From NCBI RefSeq assembly GCF_051201685.1, contig NZ_CP179213.1:2418001-2482000 (forward strand): DNA of 64,000 nucleotides, given 5' to 3'. Source of the DNA: Luminiphilus sp051201685. Its GTDB lineage: Bacteria > Pseudomonadota > Gammaproteobacteria > Pseudomonadales > Halieaceae. The position numbers were made by a program, and so were the translations under genes. Positions 26,149-35,420 of this stretch are shown here, in pieces. Numbering within the stretch: the stretch's first letter is position 1; every line of letters starts with the position of its first letter. The notes beneath the pieces are model-generated. The model had not been told where the DNA came from. It searched no databases and saw only the letters and a program-made list of their open reading frames with translations.

Positions 26149-26796
26149 TCAATACTTAGCGGGGAGCCGAGTATTGATAATAATATGCCGACCTTCGAAA
26201 CGAATGTACTCTCCGATCGTCAGATCTTTAAGAATACGGGCCACCATTTCCCGAGACGCTCCCACACGATCAGCGATGTCTTGCTGCGTGAGTTTCTCGG
26301 GAATATACAGCGTGCCGTCACCGCGCTCTTCAGACAGATCCATCAGCACATTGGCTACTCTGCCGTAGACATCTTGCAAGGCTAGGCTCTTTACATCGGC
26401 CGTTAACTTGCGGACTCGGCCTGCCAAATTGCTGATCAGCTGTCGCGCAATATTGGGATGCTCGTCGAGAACACCATTGAAGTCTTCCTTCATGACGACG
26501 CGAAATTCACATTTCTCAACGGTGCGCACTGAAGCGGAACGTGTTGAGTCATCAAGCAGCGCCAGCTCACCGAAGTAATCTCCAGCGCCTAGCGTATTCA
26601 TAATAAATTCTTTACCGTTTTTATCGGAGCAATAAACTTTGACCTTGCCACTTTCAATCACAAAAAGTGAATCAGCAGGATCGTTCTCATGAATCACGAC
26701 GGTGTTTTTGGGAAACGAGCGTGTGCTAGAACTACTTTCCAGCGCCTGAAGCTCGCCGTCGTTGAGCCCGTGAAAAATTTCCACTTGATTCAGCAT
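26149..26796 (-). CDS. Crp/Fnr-family transcriptional regulator
   Basis: A 215-residue protein with an N-terminal cyclic-nucleotide-binding fold (GAGDYFGELALLDDSTRSASV, close to the cAMP phosphate-binding cassette) and a C-terminal winged helix (LTQQDIADRVGASREMVARILKDL). FGELALLDDSTRSA keeps the Glu and Arg/Ser that contact cAMP in CRP, so a cyclic-nucleotide ligand is likely. No Fnr-type cysteine cluster is present. It sits next to the receiver-cyclase operon, which could supply the ligand (inference). It is convergent with xseA, and its stop codon lies in a 9-bp inverted repeat (26148-26178). Confidence 0.9.
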   Translation of the reverse strand: MLNQVEIFHGLNDGELQALESSSSTRSFPKNTVVIHENDPADSLFVIESGKVKVYCSDKNGKEFIMNTLGAGDYFGELALLDDSTRSASVRTVEKCEFRVVMKEDFNGVLDEHPNIARQLISNLAGRVRKLTADVKSLALQDVYGRVANVLMDLSEERGDGTLYIPEKLTQQDIADRVGASREMVARILKDLTIGEYIRFEGRHIIINTRLPAKY

Positions 26797-26916
26797 TGAT
26801 ATTCTTTCCTTGAAAGCTGCTTAATGTTGCAATATTACCGCAAAAAGTAGGCAATCCACCATCCCTAAGACGCGGGAATGCAATGAAATGCCGCTAGCTT
26901 TACTATGTGACGTGAA

Positions 26917-28392
26917 ATGAGTTCACCAAAACGAGGTGGCACGGTGGCTGAGAGCTCCATTACTGAAGATCCCTGGGCACTGAAAGTCCTTGCTGCCGTC
27001 GCAGAGCTGGGACCACAACGGTATTACGACCCTGTAATAACCAGCGAAGTGGTAAAAAATGATCTAGTTTCCCTAATCAGAGCCAGCCAAAAGCTGCAGG
27101 AAAAGGTCAGTATAGAAACCTCCGAAGCTCGTCATGACCGACGGAATATCATTGGCGCAATTCGCGGCTACTCGGAAATGTTGCTGGAAGACAGCGAAGC
27201 ACTGCCCTCAGCTGTGAGAGCTCATCTGCTTCAAATATTAGCCGCGGCCAAAACTGAGCCTACGTCCACGCCTCAATCACCCACAAAAACACCCTCAGTG
27301 ACCCTACTCCCCAGCGACGAACCCGGAGTGATACTCGCTGTTGACGACCTGCCTGAAAATCGGGAGCTGGTATCGCGATTGCTGCAAAAAACCGGCCACA
27401 CCGTTATTTCTGCTGAATCGGGAGAGGAAGCCCTTGAGCTACTCGATACCATGGGGGTCGACGTCGTCTTGCTTGATCTCGTCATGCCAGGCATAGGGGG
27501 CGCTGAGGTTCTCAAGCGCCTCAAAGAGGACGAGCGCCTGCGCGCTACACCCGTCGTGATGATCAGCGGACAGCAAGATATGGATCAAATCGTCGGCTGC
27601 ATTGAAGCCGGTGCAGACGACTACTTGCTGAAACCTTTTAATCCTGTGTTGCTGCAGGCGAGAATATCTGCAGGCATAGAACGGAAGCGCTGGCATGATC
27701 GCGAAGAGCTTTACCGCGAGCAGCTGGAACGACGAGAGCAATTTATTAGAGCCACCTTTGGTCGCTACCTATCCGACGATATTGTTGATGAGATCCTAGA
27801 GCGACCCGAGGGGCTCGAGCTTGGCGGGGACCTGCGAGAAGTTACGATCATGATGTCCGATATTCGGGGATTCACAACGCTGGTAGAACATCTTCCACCG
27901 CAGCAGGTCGTCACGCTACTCAATCGCTACCTTGGTCGTATGACCGAAATAATCCTTGAATTTGGTGGCACTATTGATGAGTTCCTAGGGGATGCCGTAT
28001 TGGCGGTGTTTGGCGCACCGCGGCGCAATGACGATGACCCAGATCGAGCCGTTCGCTGTGCCCTGGCTATGCAGGACGCGATGGCAGACATTAACGCGGC
28101 GAATATTGCTGATGATTTACCCGAGGTTGAAATGGCCATTGCTCTCAACACAGGATCAGTCGTCGCTGGAAATATTGGCAGTGAAAGGCGCTCAAAATAT
28201 GGTTTTGTCGGCCATGCTATGAACGTGACTTCGCGAATTGAAGATGTTGCCGATTCCCGAGAGATCCTCATTTCACAAACCACCTATGAGAAGCTTGAGG
28301 GAAATTATCAATTCGGTGACTCTCGCGCCTTATCCGTGAAAGGTATTGAGGAAGAGCTAAAGGTGTACGCCGTATTGGGAGAACATCAATGA
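26917..28392 (+). CDS. Receiver-linked class III adenylate/guanylate cyclase
   Basis: The 491-residue protein has three parts. Residues about 68-112 resemble a histidine-kinase dimerisation helix pair (ARHDRRNIIGAIRGYSEMLL, H73) without any ATPase domain. Residues 138-255 are a CheY-like receiver with D187 in VVLLDLVMP. Residues about 300-440 are a class III cyclase (IMMSDIRGFTTLVE, FLGDAVLAVFGAP, VVAGNIGS). It should make cAMP or cGMP under phosphorylation control. It overlaps the next gene by four bases (ATGA). ATG 26917 has a weak ribosome site; GTG 26944 is an alternative. Confidence 0.88.
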   Translation: MSSPKRGGTVAESSITEDPWALKVLAAVAELGPQRYYDPVITSEVVKNDLVSLIRASQKLQEKVSIETSEARHDRRNIIGAIRGYSEMLLEDSEALPSAVRAHLLQILAAAKTEPTSTPQSPTKTPSVTLLPSDEPGVILAVDDLPENRELVSRLLQKTGHTVISAESGEEALELLDTMGVDVVLLDLVMPGIGGAEVLKRLKEDERLRATPVVMISGQQDMDQIVGCIEAGADDYLLKPFNPVLLQARISAGIERKRWHDREELYREQLERREQFIRATFGRYLSDDIVDEILERPEGLELGGDLREVTIMMSDIRGFTTLVEHLPPQQVVTLLNRYLGRMTEIILEFGGTIDEFLGDAVLAVFGAPRRNDDDPDRAVRCALAMQDAMADINAANIADDLPEVEMAIALNTGSVVAGNIGSERRSKYGFVGHAMNVTSRIEDVADSREILISQTTYEKLEGNYQFGDSRALSVKGIEEELKVYAVLGEHQ

Positions 28393-28769
28393 CAGAGGAT
28401 ACCAGCCGGCGTTTGCTGCTAGTGGAAGATAACGAGGTAAATCGGGAAATGTTGCAGCGGCGACTGCAGCGGGTGGGATACACGCTCGATTGTGCCGCAG
28501 ATGGTCAGGAAGCCCTAGATAAAATGCGCGACATAAAACCCGCCCTTGTGCTCTTAGACATAAACCTTCCAGTTAAAGACGGCTGGACAGTTGCTAAAGA
28601 AGCTAGCTCAGATTCTAACATTCAAGACATACCCATCATTGCCCTCACGGCACATGCAATGGAGAGTGATCGCCAGCAGGCGCTTGCGTCGGGCTGCCAA
28701 GATTACGCAACCAAACCCATCGATTTTCCCGAGCTACTGATCAAAATAGAAAATTTGCTAACAACATGA
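28389..28769 (+). CDS. Single-domain response regulator
   Basis: The 126-residue stand-alone receiver has the acidic pair in LLVEDNEVNRE, phospho-acceptor D57 in LLDINLP, and ALTAHAM and ATKPID for the conserved Thr and Lys. It overlaps its neighbours on both sides by ATGA, so the three genes are translated together. With no output domain it probably acts as a phosphorelay intermediate or by protein contact. Confidence 0.92.
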   Translation: MTEDTSRRLLLVEDNEVNREMLQRRLQRVGYTLDCAADGQEALDKMRDIKPALVLLDINLPVKDGWTVAKEASSDSNIQDIPIIALTAHAMESDRQQALASGCQDYATKPIDFPELLIKIENLLTT

Positions 28770-30313
28770 AGCTGTCTCAAACATCCTTAAGCCTAAGAGC
28801 CCGCTTATACCTGTTTTCAGTGGCGATTCTGACGCTGTTTGTCGTGAACGTGGCCACTCATCTTTGGGGGAGTTTTGCGCGCAGTGAAAGCTTGGTCGCT
28901 TACCGCGACGCCGCAATAGCGGCACAGCTTGTTAACGATTTGCAACAGGGCTTGGAAACAGCCCGGCAGCAAACCCTTGTTTTGGCGACACTTAGAGAAA
29001 CGACAGATGAACCTCTTGGAGACGCCGAGGGCGAAACGGCTACGGCAGAACTCGATAGCCTGCGACAAAGACTCGGTAAGTTGGGCGCATTAGGGGGAGA
29101 GTCAACCGAAGACTACTACCGCCGACTCTTTGACAGTGCCTCACAGCTGCTCGACGAGTGGCAGTACTTTTACAACAACTACAACAGCCCAGGCAGCCAG
29201 TCGGCGGTAGAGTCACCCATTCAATACAACGACACCCGGCAAAAACTCGAAGAATTGGACCAGCGCCAAGAAGCCCTTGCCATCGAGCGTTCACGCACCA
29301 TTGACGGCACCATTACCCTGACAGATCAGATTACGGTCATCGGTTTCGTAACCACCATTGCGGTGACCATGTTGCTTGTTATTTTGCTCATTCGATCCAC
29401 CAACTCCAGCTTGCTGCGCCTAAAAACAGGGGTACAGCGTTTTGGTTCAGGTGACCTAAGTTATCGTATCGATGAGAACCGAGACGCAGGGGAGATACAG
29501 GATCTAGCGCGAACTTTTAATGACATGTCCGGCAAACTAACGACGGCGATTGAGGAAGTTAATAGCGCGAAAGCTGATGCCGACGCAGCGAACGCGGCCA
29601 AATCTATGTTTTTAGCTAACGTGAGCCATGAGCTGAGAACACCGCTCAACGCGATTATTGGTTACAGCGAAATGCTACAGGACGAGTTGGGGGACCCCGG
29701 CGAGGTAAACCGGGCACAGGTACAGCACGATCTCGGCACCATTATTGTTTCCGGACGACAACTACTAGGCCTGATCAACGAGATTCTCGACTTATCGAAA
29801 ATTGAAACCGGAAAAATGCAAATCAATCTGGAGTCTTTTCAGCCAGCCGATCATATCCTGCAGGTATGCGACGCGCTTTCGCCCCTGCTGTCGCAGCATA
29901 AAAACACGCTAGAGCTCAATCTAGCCGGCGCCGAAGGCCACACCATGCACAGTGACCCCGGTAAGTTGCAGCAAATTGTGACCAACTTATTCAGCAATGC
30001 CTGCAAGTTCACCGACAACGGTACTATTGTTGTGGCTGCAGTGATTAGCCATGACCAACTCACGTTAACGGTAACTGATGACGGTATCGGCATGACCCTC
30101 GAACAACAGGGGCGAGTTTTTGACACTTTTGTTCAGGCTGAGGCCACAACCGGGACGAAATACGGTGGCACGGGGCTTGGGCTTTCGATTGTGAAGGATT
30201 TTTGCACCATGTTAGGTGGCGAGATCAGCTTGGCCAGCACGCCTGATGCAGGATCCTGTTTTACAGTGACGCTTCCGACTATTGGCCCAGCGTTAAATCC
30301 CGAAGCCGCTTAA
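28766..30313 (+). CDS. Sensor histidine kinase
   Basis: A 515-residue inner-membrane kinase: TM1 about 14-35, a periplasmic helical sensor region about 36-188, TM2 about 189-210, HAMP about 211-263, a HisKA domain with H288 in NVSHELRTPLNAIIG, and an HATPase domain (NLFSNACKF, DDGIGM, GGTGLGLSIVKDF). It is the likely phosphate donor for the receiver and the receiver-cyclase encoded just upstream. Its final 35 bp overlap the convergent lipoprotein gene. Confidence 0.93.
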   Translation: MKLSQTSLSLRARLYLFSVAILTLFVVNVATHLWGSFARSESLVAYRDAAIAAQLVNDLQQGLETARQQTLVLATLRETTDEPLGDAEGETATAELDSLRQRLGKLGALGGESTEDYYRRLFDSASQLLDEWQYFYNNYNSPGSQSAVESPIQYNDTRQKLEELDQRQEALAIERSRTIDGTITLTDQITVIGFVTTIAVTMLLVILLIRSTNSSLLRLKTGVQRFGSGDLSYRIDENRDAGEIQDLARTFNDMSGKLTTAIEEVNSAKADADAANAAKSMFLANVSHELRTPLNAIIGYSEMLQDELGDPGEVNRAQVQHDLGTIIVSGRQLLGLINEILDLSKIETGKMQINLESFQPADHILQVCDALSPLLSQHKNTLELNLAGAEGHTMHSDPGKLQQIVTNLFSNACKFTDNGTIVVAAVISHDQLTLTVTDDGIGMTLEQQGRVFDTFVQAEATTGTKYGGTGLGLSIVKDFCTMLGGEISLASTPDAGSCFTVTLPTIGPALNPEAA

Positions 30314-30842
30314 GCGCCTCTTCGCGCTTTTCCAAGTCTTCTGAGATTGCCTTATTTAGGGCATCGAGTGCCTCGAGGCGTCCTTCAAGCGTCTGCACTG
30401 CAGCCAAAGCTAAAATCATCACCTCAGCACGCTCATCAACACCACTCGCAGCACTATCGGCTGAAGCGATGCTCGCCTCGCTCATTAAAGTCACGAAAGC
30501 TATGCCAACGTCGGCCTCTCGCTGGGCTTCAGAACTTTCAGAATCACGGTGCCGTTCAAAATAAGTGGCGGCTTGATCGTAATCCCGCGCTGCTAGGGCC
30601 CGTACGCCTCGGTCAAAATAATTTTCTTCGACGACAATCAGCTCTTCGCAATCGCAGTCAGCAACCAGGGGATCCGGGAGGTTAAGTTCAGCCGCCGAAA
30701 CTTCAAGCTGAGGCTCAGGGGCCGCAGATTCGGGGCTCGCACAGCCGCTAACGACGAGTGTCGCGAAAATAGTGATGACAAAGCGTGAGCAGGTATGAGG
30801 CACAACAGTCAGGCTCTTAGATTTATGGTTCGAGAATAGCAC
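30279..30842 (-). CDS. Hypothetical lipoprotein
   Basis: The 187-residue protein has a signal sequence with lipobox (TLVVSGC), an acidic linker, a helical segment (NYFDRGVRALAARDYDQAATYFERHRD) like a single TPR unit, and a charged C-terminal helix (EDLEKREEALKRLRDL). Layout is reminiscent of the QseG-type lipoproteins found beside sensor kinases, but the resemblance is too weak to assign. It overlaps the histidine kinase gene tail to tail. Confidence 0.7.
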   Translation of the reverse strand: MLFSNHKSKSLTVVPHTCSRFVITIFATLVVSGCASPESAAPEPQLEVSAAELNLPDPLVADCDCEELIVVEENYFDRGVRALAARDYDQAATYFERHRDSESSEAQREADVGIAFVTLMSEASIASADSAASGVDERAEVMILALAAVQTLEGRLEALDALNKAISEDLEKREEALKRLRDLTLGQ

Positions 30843-30864
30843 CCGCTCAACGCACCGCCTAGTG

Positions 30865-32376
30865 CTAATCTTCTGGTCGCATGTGGGGGAAGAGCAAAAC
30901 GTCGCGAATAGAGGCCGCGTCAGTGAGAAGCATCACCAATCGGTCGATACCAATACCCTCCCCGGCCGTAGGTGGCATGCCATACTCCAACGCCCGCACA
31001 TAGTCGTGGTCATAGTGCATGGCCTCCTCATCACCACTGTCTTTTTCAGCGGCCTGCGCTTTGAAGCGCTCTGCTTGATCTTCAGGATCATTAAGCTCAC
31101 TAAAGCCATTAGCAATCTCGCGCCCACCGACAAAAAACTCAAAGCGATCGGTGATGAAGGGGTTGTCATCATTGCGCCGGGCAAGTGGCGACACTTCGGT
31201 TGGATAGGCGGTGATAAAGGTGGGCTGTTCCAGCCGATGCTCCGCCGTAGCTTCAAATATTTCGATCTGTATTTTGCCCAAGCCCCAGCTCGGCTTTACT
31301 TCGATCCCTAGTTCATGAGCGACCGCTGCAGCGGCCTCTCGGGATGCGACTTGCTCTGCCGTTATTGTGGGATTGTATTTGTGGATCGCCTCAAGCACCG
31401 ACAATCGTGCGAAGGGCTGAGAAAAATCGAGCTGCACCTCACCATAAGGCACTGTCATTGTGCCCAAAAGGTTTTGGGTTAACCCCTGCAGCAACGCCTC
31501 AGTGAGGTCCATGGCATCGTTGTAATCGGCATAAGCCCAGTAGAACTCGAGCATAGTGAACTCGGGATTATGCCGCGTAGATAAACCTTCGTTTCGGAAA
31601 TTGCGATTAATCTCATATACCTTTTCAAAGCCGCCAACGGTCAAGCGCTTCAAATAAAGCTCTGGAGCAATACGCAGGTACATAGGCATATCGAGGGCAT
31701 TGTGGTGCGTCTCAAAGGGCTTGGCAGCTGCACCACCCGGAATAGGGTGAAGCATGGGGGTTTCTACCTCCATAAAGCCTCGTTCATCTAAAAAGCGACG
31801 GATGAAGCTGACCGCCGCTGAGCGCATGCGAAACACCGCGCGGCTATCCGGGTTTACGATGAGATCGACATAACGCTGCCGGTAGCGCATTTCTTGATCT
31901 GACAACCCATGATACTTGTCGGGTAAAGGGCGCAGCGCCTTGGTCAAAAGACGCGCACTCTCCATATTTATATAAAGGTCTCCTTTGCCACTACGATTAA
32001 TGGGCCCTGATGCCGCAACGATGTCACCCAGATCCCAAGTCTTAATCGCCTCGAGGGTCTCGGCGTCTAACACTTTTCGATTGATGTAGAGCTGAATATT
32101 TGAGGAGCCGTCCTGAATGAGGAGAAATGCACCTCGATTACGAATCAGGCGTCCCGCAACGGCAAAGACCTCATGCTTTTCTTCAAGGTCCTCCTTGCTG
32201 ATCGCTTTAAAGTCTTGCTGAAGCGTCTCAGCTTCCGCCGTGCGCCGAAAATCGTTGGGGAACGGTTGTCCTCCAGCCTCACGTAACGATGCCAATTTCG
32301 ATCGCCGCTCAGCGATCAACTTATTTTCTTCTGCGGGGTCTGCCCCCCCTGCTTCAGCTAATTCGGAGTCACTCAT
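30865..32376 (-). CDS. lysS: Lysyl-tRNA synthetase, class II
   Basis: A 503-residue class IIb enzyme with an N-terminal OB-fold anticodon-binding domain (VAVAGRLIRNRGAF region) and the three class II motifs: MEVETPMLHPIPGGAAAKPF, FRNEGLSTRHNPEFTMLEFY, and the C-terminal GIGIDRLVMLLTD. It charges tRNA-Lys. It lies 21 bp after prfB, the usual gammaproteobacterial pairing. Confidence 0.97.
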   Translation of the reverse strand: MSDSELAEAGGADPAEENKLIAERRSKLASLREAGGQPFPNDFRRTAEAETLQQDFKAISKEDLEEKHEVFAVAGRLIRNRGAFLLIQDGSSNIQLYINRKVLDAETLEAIKTWDLGDIVAASGPINRSGKGDLYINMESARLLTKALRPLPDKYHGLSDQEMRYRQRYVDLIVNPDSRAVFRMRSAAVSFIRRFLDERGFMEVETPMLHPIPGGAAAKPFETHHNALDMPMYLRIAPELYLKRLTVGGFEKVYEINRNFRNEGLSTRHNPEFTMLEFYWAYADYNDAMDLTEALLQGLTQNLLGTMTVPYGEVQLDFSQPFARLSVLEAIHKYNPTITAEQVASREAAAAVAHELGIEVKPSWGLGKIQIEIFEATAEHRLEQPTFITAYPTEVSPLARRNDDNPFITDRFEFFVGGREIANGFSELNDPEDQAERFKAQAAEKDSGDEEAMHYDHDYVRALEYGMPPTAGEGIGIDRLVMLLTDAASIRDVLLFPHMRPED

Positions 32377-32397
32377 AGGGTTGTTCCTGAAGTTTCA

Positions 32398-33493
32398 TCA
32401 CAATCCCTTTTTGAGGGATGCTTCTATAAATTTATCTAAGTCTCCATCCAACACGGCTTGGGTATTGCGCGTTTCAACCTGCGTCCGCAGATCTTTAATA
32501 CGCGCATCGTCCAAAACATAGGAACGGATCTGACTACCCCAACCGATATCAGCCTTGCTGTCTTCGAGGGCTTGTTTGTCTGCGGAGCGCTTCAACACCT
32601 CAAGCTCATAAAGCTTGGCTCGCAGCTGCTTCATCGCATTGTCTTTATTTTGGTGCTGGGAACGTTCGGTCTGGCAACTCACCACCGTATTGGTCGGCTC
32701 GTGGGTAATACGCACCGCAGAGTCGGTTGTATTCACGTGTTGGCCGCCAGCGCCGGAAGAGCGATAGGTATCGACCCGAAGGTCAGCGGGGTTAATGTCA
32801 ATTTCAATATTGTCATCAATTTCAGGAGAAACAAAAATCGACGCAAAAGACGTATGACGTCGACCGCCGCTGTCAAAAGGTGATTTGCGTACCAGTCGGT
32901 GTACACCTGTCTCGGTGCGCAGCCAACCAAACGCATACTCCCCCTCAAACTGTACCGTGGCACTCTTGAGGCCCGCGACTTCACCCGCTGAGGCTTCAAC
33001 CACCCTCGCTTTAAAGCCTTTACTCTCACCCCAGCGCAAATACATTCTGAGCAGCATCTCAGTCCAGTCCTGAGCCTCCGTTCCCCCAGATCCAGACTGA
33101 ACGTCGAGATACGCATTATTAGGGTCCATCTCGCCAGAAAACATGCGACGAAACTCGAGCTTTTCCAGTTGCGCAATCAACTCGCTGGTATCTGAGGCCA
33201 CCATATCGGCGGTATCGATATCGTCCTCGGCAACCGCCATTTCTAAGAGATCATGGGAGTCGGTGCTGCCACGATCGAGGTCATCAATGGTTTTTACAAC
33301 TAACTCTAAGGAGGCACGCTCTCTGCCGAGAGACTGTGCACGCTCGGGTTCATCCCAAACGCTGGGCTCTGCCAGTTCTAGCTCTACTTCCGCGAGGCGG
33401 TCTTTCTTTTCAGCGTAGTCAAAGGTACCCCCGGAGCACATCTGTACGCTCGCGAATATCTTTAATCTGATTGAAAATAGGGGCGACTTCCAC
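32398..33493 (-). CDS. prfB: Peptide chain release factor 2, programmed +1 frameshift
   Basis: The gene is in two frames: 33493-33422 (24 codons from GTG), then a +1 shift, then 33420-32398. It gives a 364-residue RF2, against 365 in E. coli. The first frame encodes IFNQIKDIRERTDVLRGYL and ends at TGA; the second resumes with DYAEKKDRL. The body carries the tripeptide anticodon SPF (KSPFDSGGRRH) and the catalytic GGQ (GAGGQHVNTTDSA). RF2 reads UGA and UAA. The GTG start is the only fit near the expected N-terminus. Confidence 0.95.
33419..33432 (-). promoter_or_regulatory. prfB autoregulatory frameshift site
   Basis: Read leftward: GGGGG (33432-33428), three bases, then CTT-TGA-C, with TGA at 33421-33419. 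This is the standard RF2 arrangement: an internal Shine-Dalgarno-like element three bases before the slippery CTT and an in-frame UGA. Low RF2 favours slipping into the +1 frame. Confidence 0.95.
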
Positions 33494-33692
33494 AGGGGTC
33501 TCGCGTATCAGCTGTCAACGGCGCAAAGTCTAACCAAGGCTAACCTCAAGCGCCATAGCGGAATCCCACGATCGCTTAAATTCGACACAGAAAATGACGC
33601 AGGATCACACAGGTAAAGGAACACTACTTACACGAACATGGCGCCACTAACACCACTCCCACCTCTCGCACAAATCGGCTACGAAGCTGCCA

Positions 33693-35420
33693 TCAGGTTT
33701 CAGGCCACAGATTTCGGACCATCAGTTGCAATTTGCGTTCACCGCGAAAGGAGTTGATATCGGGCTGATAGGCAATACGCACCCGCAGCACCTGCTCGTT
33801 GGGCCAGCACTCACGATCAATATTGAACGCAATGCCCTCAAAAGTTTGCCCCTGTGCTTCTAGAGTTAATTTGAGGTGCTTCTCTTTCAACAAACGCTGA
33901 CCCACAACAGCAAAACAACCTTCAAATACAGGCTCGGGAAAATGCTGTCCCCATGGACCTCCAGCGGCGATCACTTCAGCGCTGTGTAGGGTTAATTCGT
34001 CCAGTGCCAGCTCACCATCAGTCATTACAACGGGCTCCGGAGGAACGTGCTCAAGGGCCACCGCTACGGCAGTATCAAAGGCCTCCTGAAATTGATCCAA
34101 GTCCTTACAACTCAGACTCAAGCCCGCGGCCATAGCGTGACCACCAAACTTCCCGATCAAACCTGGATGCATCGTCGCCACATGATCTAACACGTCACGG
34201 ATGTGTACCCCGGGAATCGACCGCCCAGAGCCCTTCAACTCGTCATCGCCCGCATCGGCAAAGACAATGGTGGGACGGTGATATCGTTCTCTTAGACGCG
34301 CGGCAACAATGCCAACAACCCCTTGGTGAAAAGTCTTGTTGTACACACACAACCCAAACTTAAGCGCCTCATCGTCCACCTCTAAAGCACTGAGTTGGGC
34401 CAACGCCTCCTCTTGCATATTGGTTTCTATGTCACGTCGCTCGCGATTGAGATCATCCAATTGCTGCGCAAGGGGCCTTGCCTCAAACGCACTCTCCGCC
34501 AACAAGCACTCAATACCAATAGCCATGTCTTCAAGCCGCCCCGCCGCGTTGAGACGCGGGCCAAGAATGAATCCAAGGTCACTGCTGCTCAATTCATCGG
34601 CGCTGCGACCTGCAACTTCCAGCAGCGCATCAATACCGGGACGACCCCGCCCAGCTCGGATACGCGCCAGACCCGCAGCAACCAAAATACGGTTGTTCCG
34701 ATCAAGTGGCACAACATCAGCGATGGTTCCCAGAGCGACTAAATCGAGCGCATCACCCAAATTAGGCATTGCCATACCGCAGCGCTCAAACCATTCGCGA
34801 TTACGAAGTTCGGCCCGCAGAGCCGTGAGCACGTAGAACATGACACCCACCCCAGCGAGAGACTTGCTGGGAAACGGACACCCGGGCTGATTAGGATTCA
34901 CAATGACATCTGCCGCTGGCAGCTCATCGCCCGGTAAATGGTGGTCGGTGATGAGCACACTGATTCCCAAGCCCTGCGCCGTTGCTACGCCTGCAAGACT
35001 GGAGATACCGTTATCGACAGTGACAATAAGATCGGGTTCGCGATCCGCTGCCAAAGCCACGATCTCTGGAGACAGGCCATAGCCATATTCGAAGCGATTT
35101 GGAACGAGGTAAGAGACTTCCTTCAGCCCCATTTGCCGCAAGACTGAGACCGCCAGAGCTGAACTTGTGGCTCCATCGGCGTCAAAATCGCCCACGATTA
35201 CAACTCTAGCCTCACCCTCGATGGCGTCTGCCAGCAGCTCGGCCGCCTCGGCAACGCCCCGTAATTGTTGCGGGGGAAGTAATCCTTTTAATGCAAGTTC
35301 GATCTCGTCTGGAGTCGTCACACCGCGGTTCGCATACAAACGCTGCATAAGCGGCGACAAACCTGAAGACGCCATGGCCGGAGTTACCGGCTTGGCGCGC
35401 TGTTTAAGCGCGGGCAACAT
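33693..35420 (-). CDS. recJ: Single-stranded-DNA exonuclease RecJ
   Basis: A 575-residue DHH-family nuclease with VGDFDADGATSSA, VDNGISS, ITDHHLPG and, in the second domain, GGHAMAAGLSL, followed by an OB fold. It degrades single-stranded DNA 5' to 3' in RecF-pathway repair. Its ATG overlaps the thrC stop codon (TAATG), so the two are coupled. Confidence 0.96.
   Translation of the reverse strand: MLPALKQRAKPVTPAMASSGLSPLMQRLYANRGVTTPDEIELALKGLLPPQQLRGVAEAAELLADAIEGEARVVIVGDFDADGATSSALAVSVLRQMGLKEVSYLVPNRFEYGYGLSPEIVALAADREPDLIVTVDNGISSLAGVATAQGLGISVLITDHHLPGDELPAADVIVNPNQPGCPFPSKSLAGVGVMFYVLTALRAELRNREWFERCGMAMPNLGDALDLVALGTIADVVPLDRNNRILVAAGLARIRAGRGRPGIDALLEVAGRSADELSSSDLGFILGPRLNAAGRLEDMAIGIECLLAESAFEARPLAQQLDDLNRERRDIETNMQEEALAQLSALEVDDEALKFGLCVYNKTFHQGVVGIVAARLRERYHRPTIVFADAGDDELKGSGRSIPGVHIRDVLDHVATMHPGLIGKFGGHAMAAGLSLSCKDLDQFQEAFDTAVAVALEHVPPEPVVMTDGELALDELTLHSAEVIAAGGPWGQHFPEPVFEGCFAVVGQRLLKEKHLKLTLEAQGQTFEGIAFNIDRECWPNEQVLRVRIAYQPDINSFRGERKLQLMVRNLWPET

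Noticed and set aside
26148..26178. 9-bp inverted repeat at the end of the Crp-like gene as a terminator
   Set aside because: Most of the stem is inside the coding sequence, the loop is long and no T-run follows on either strand.
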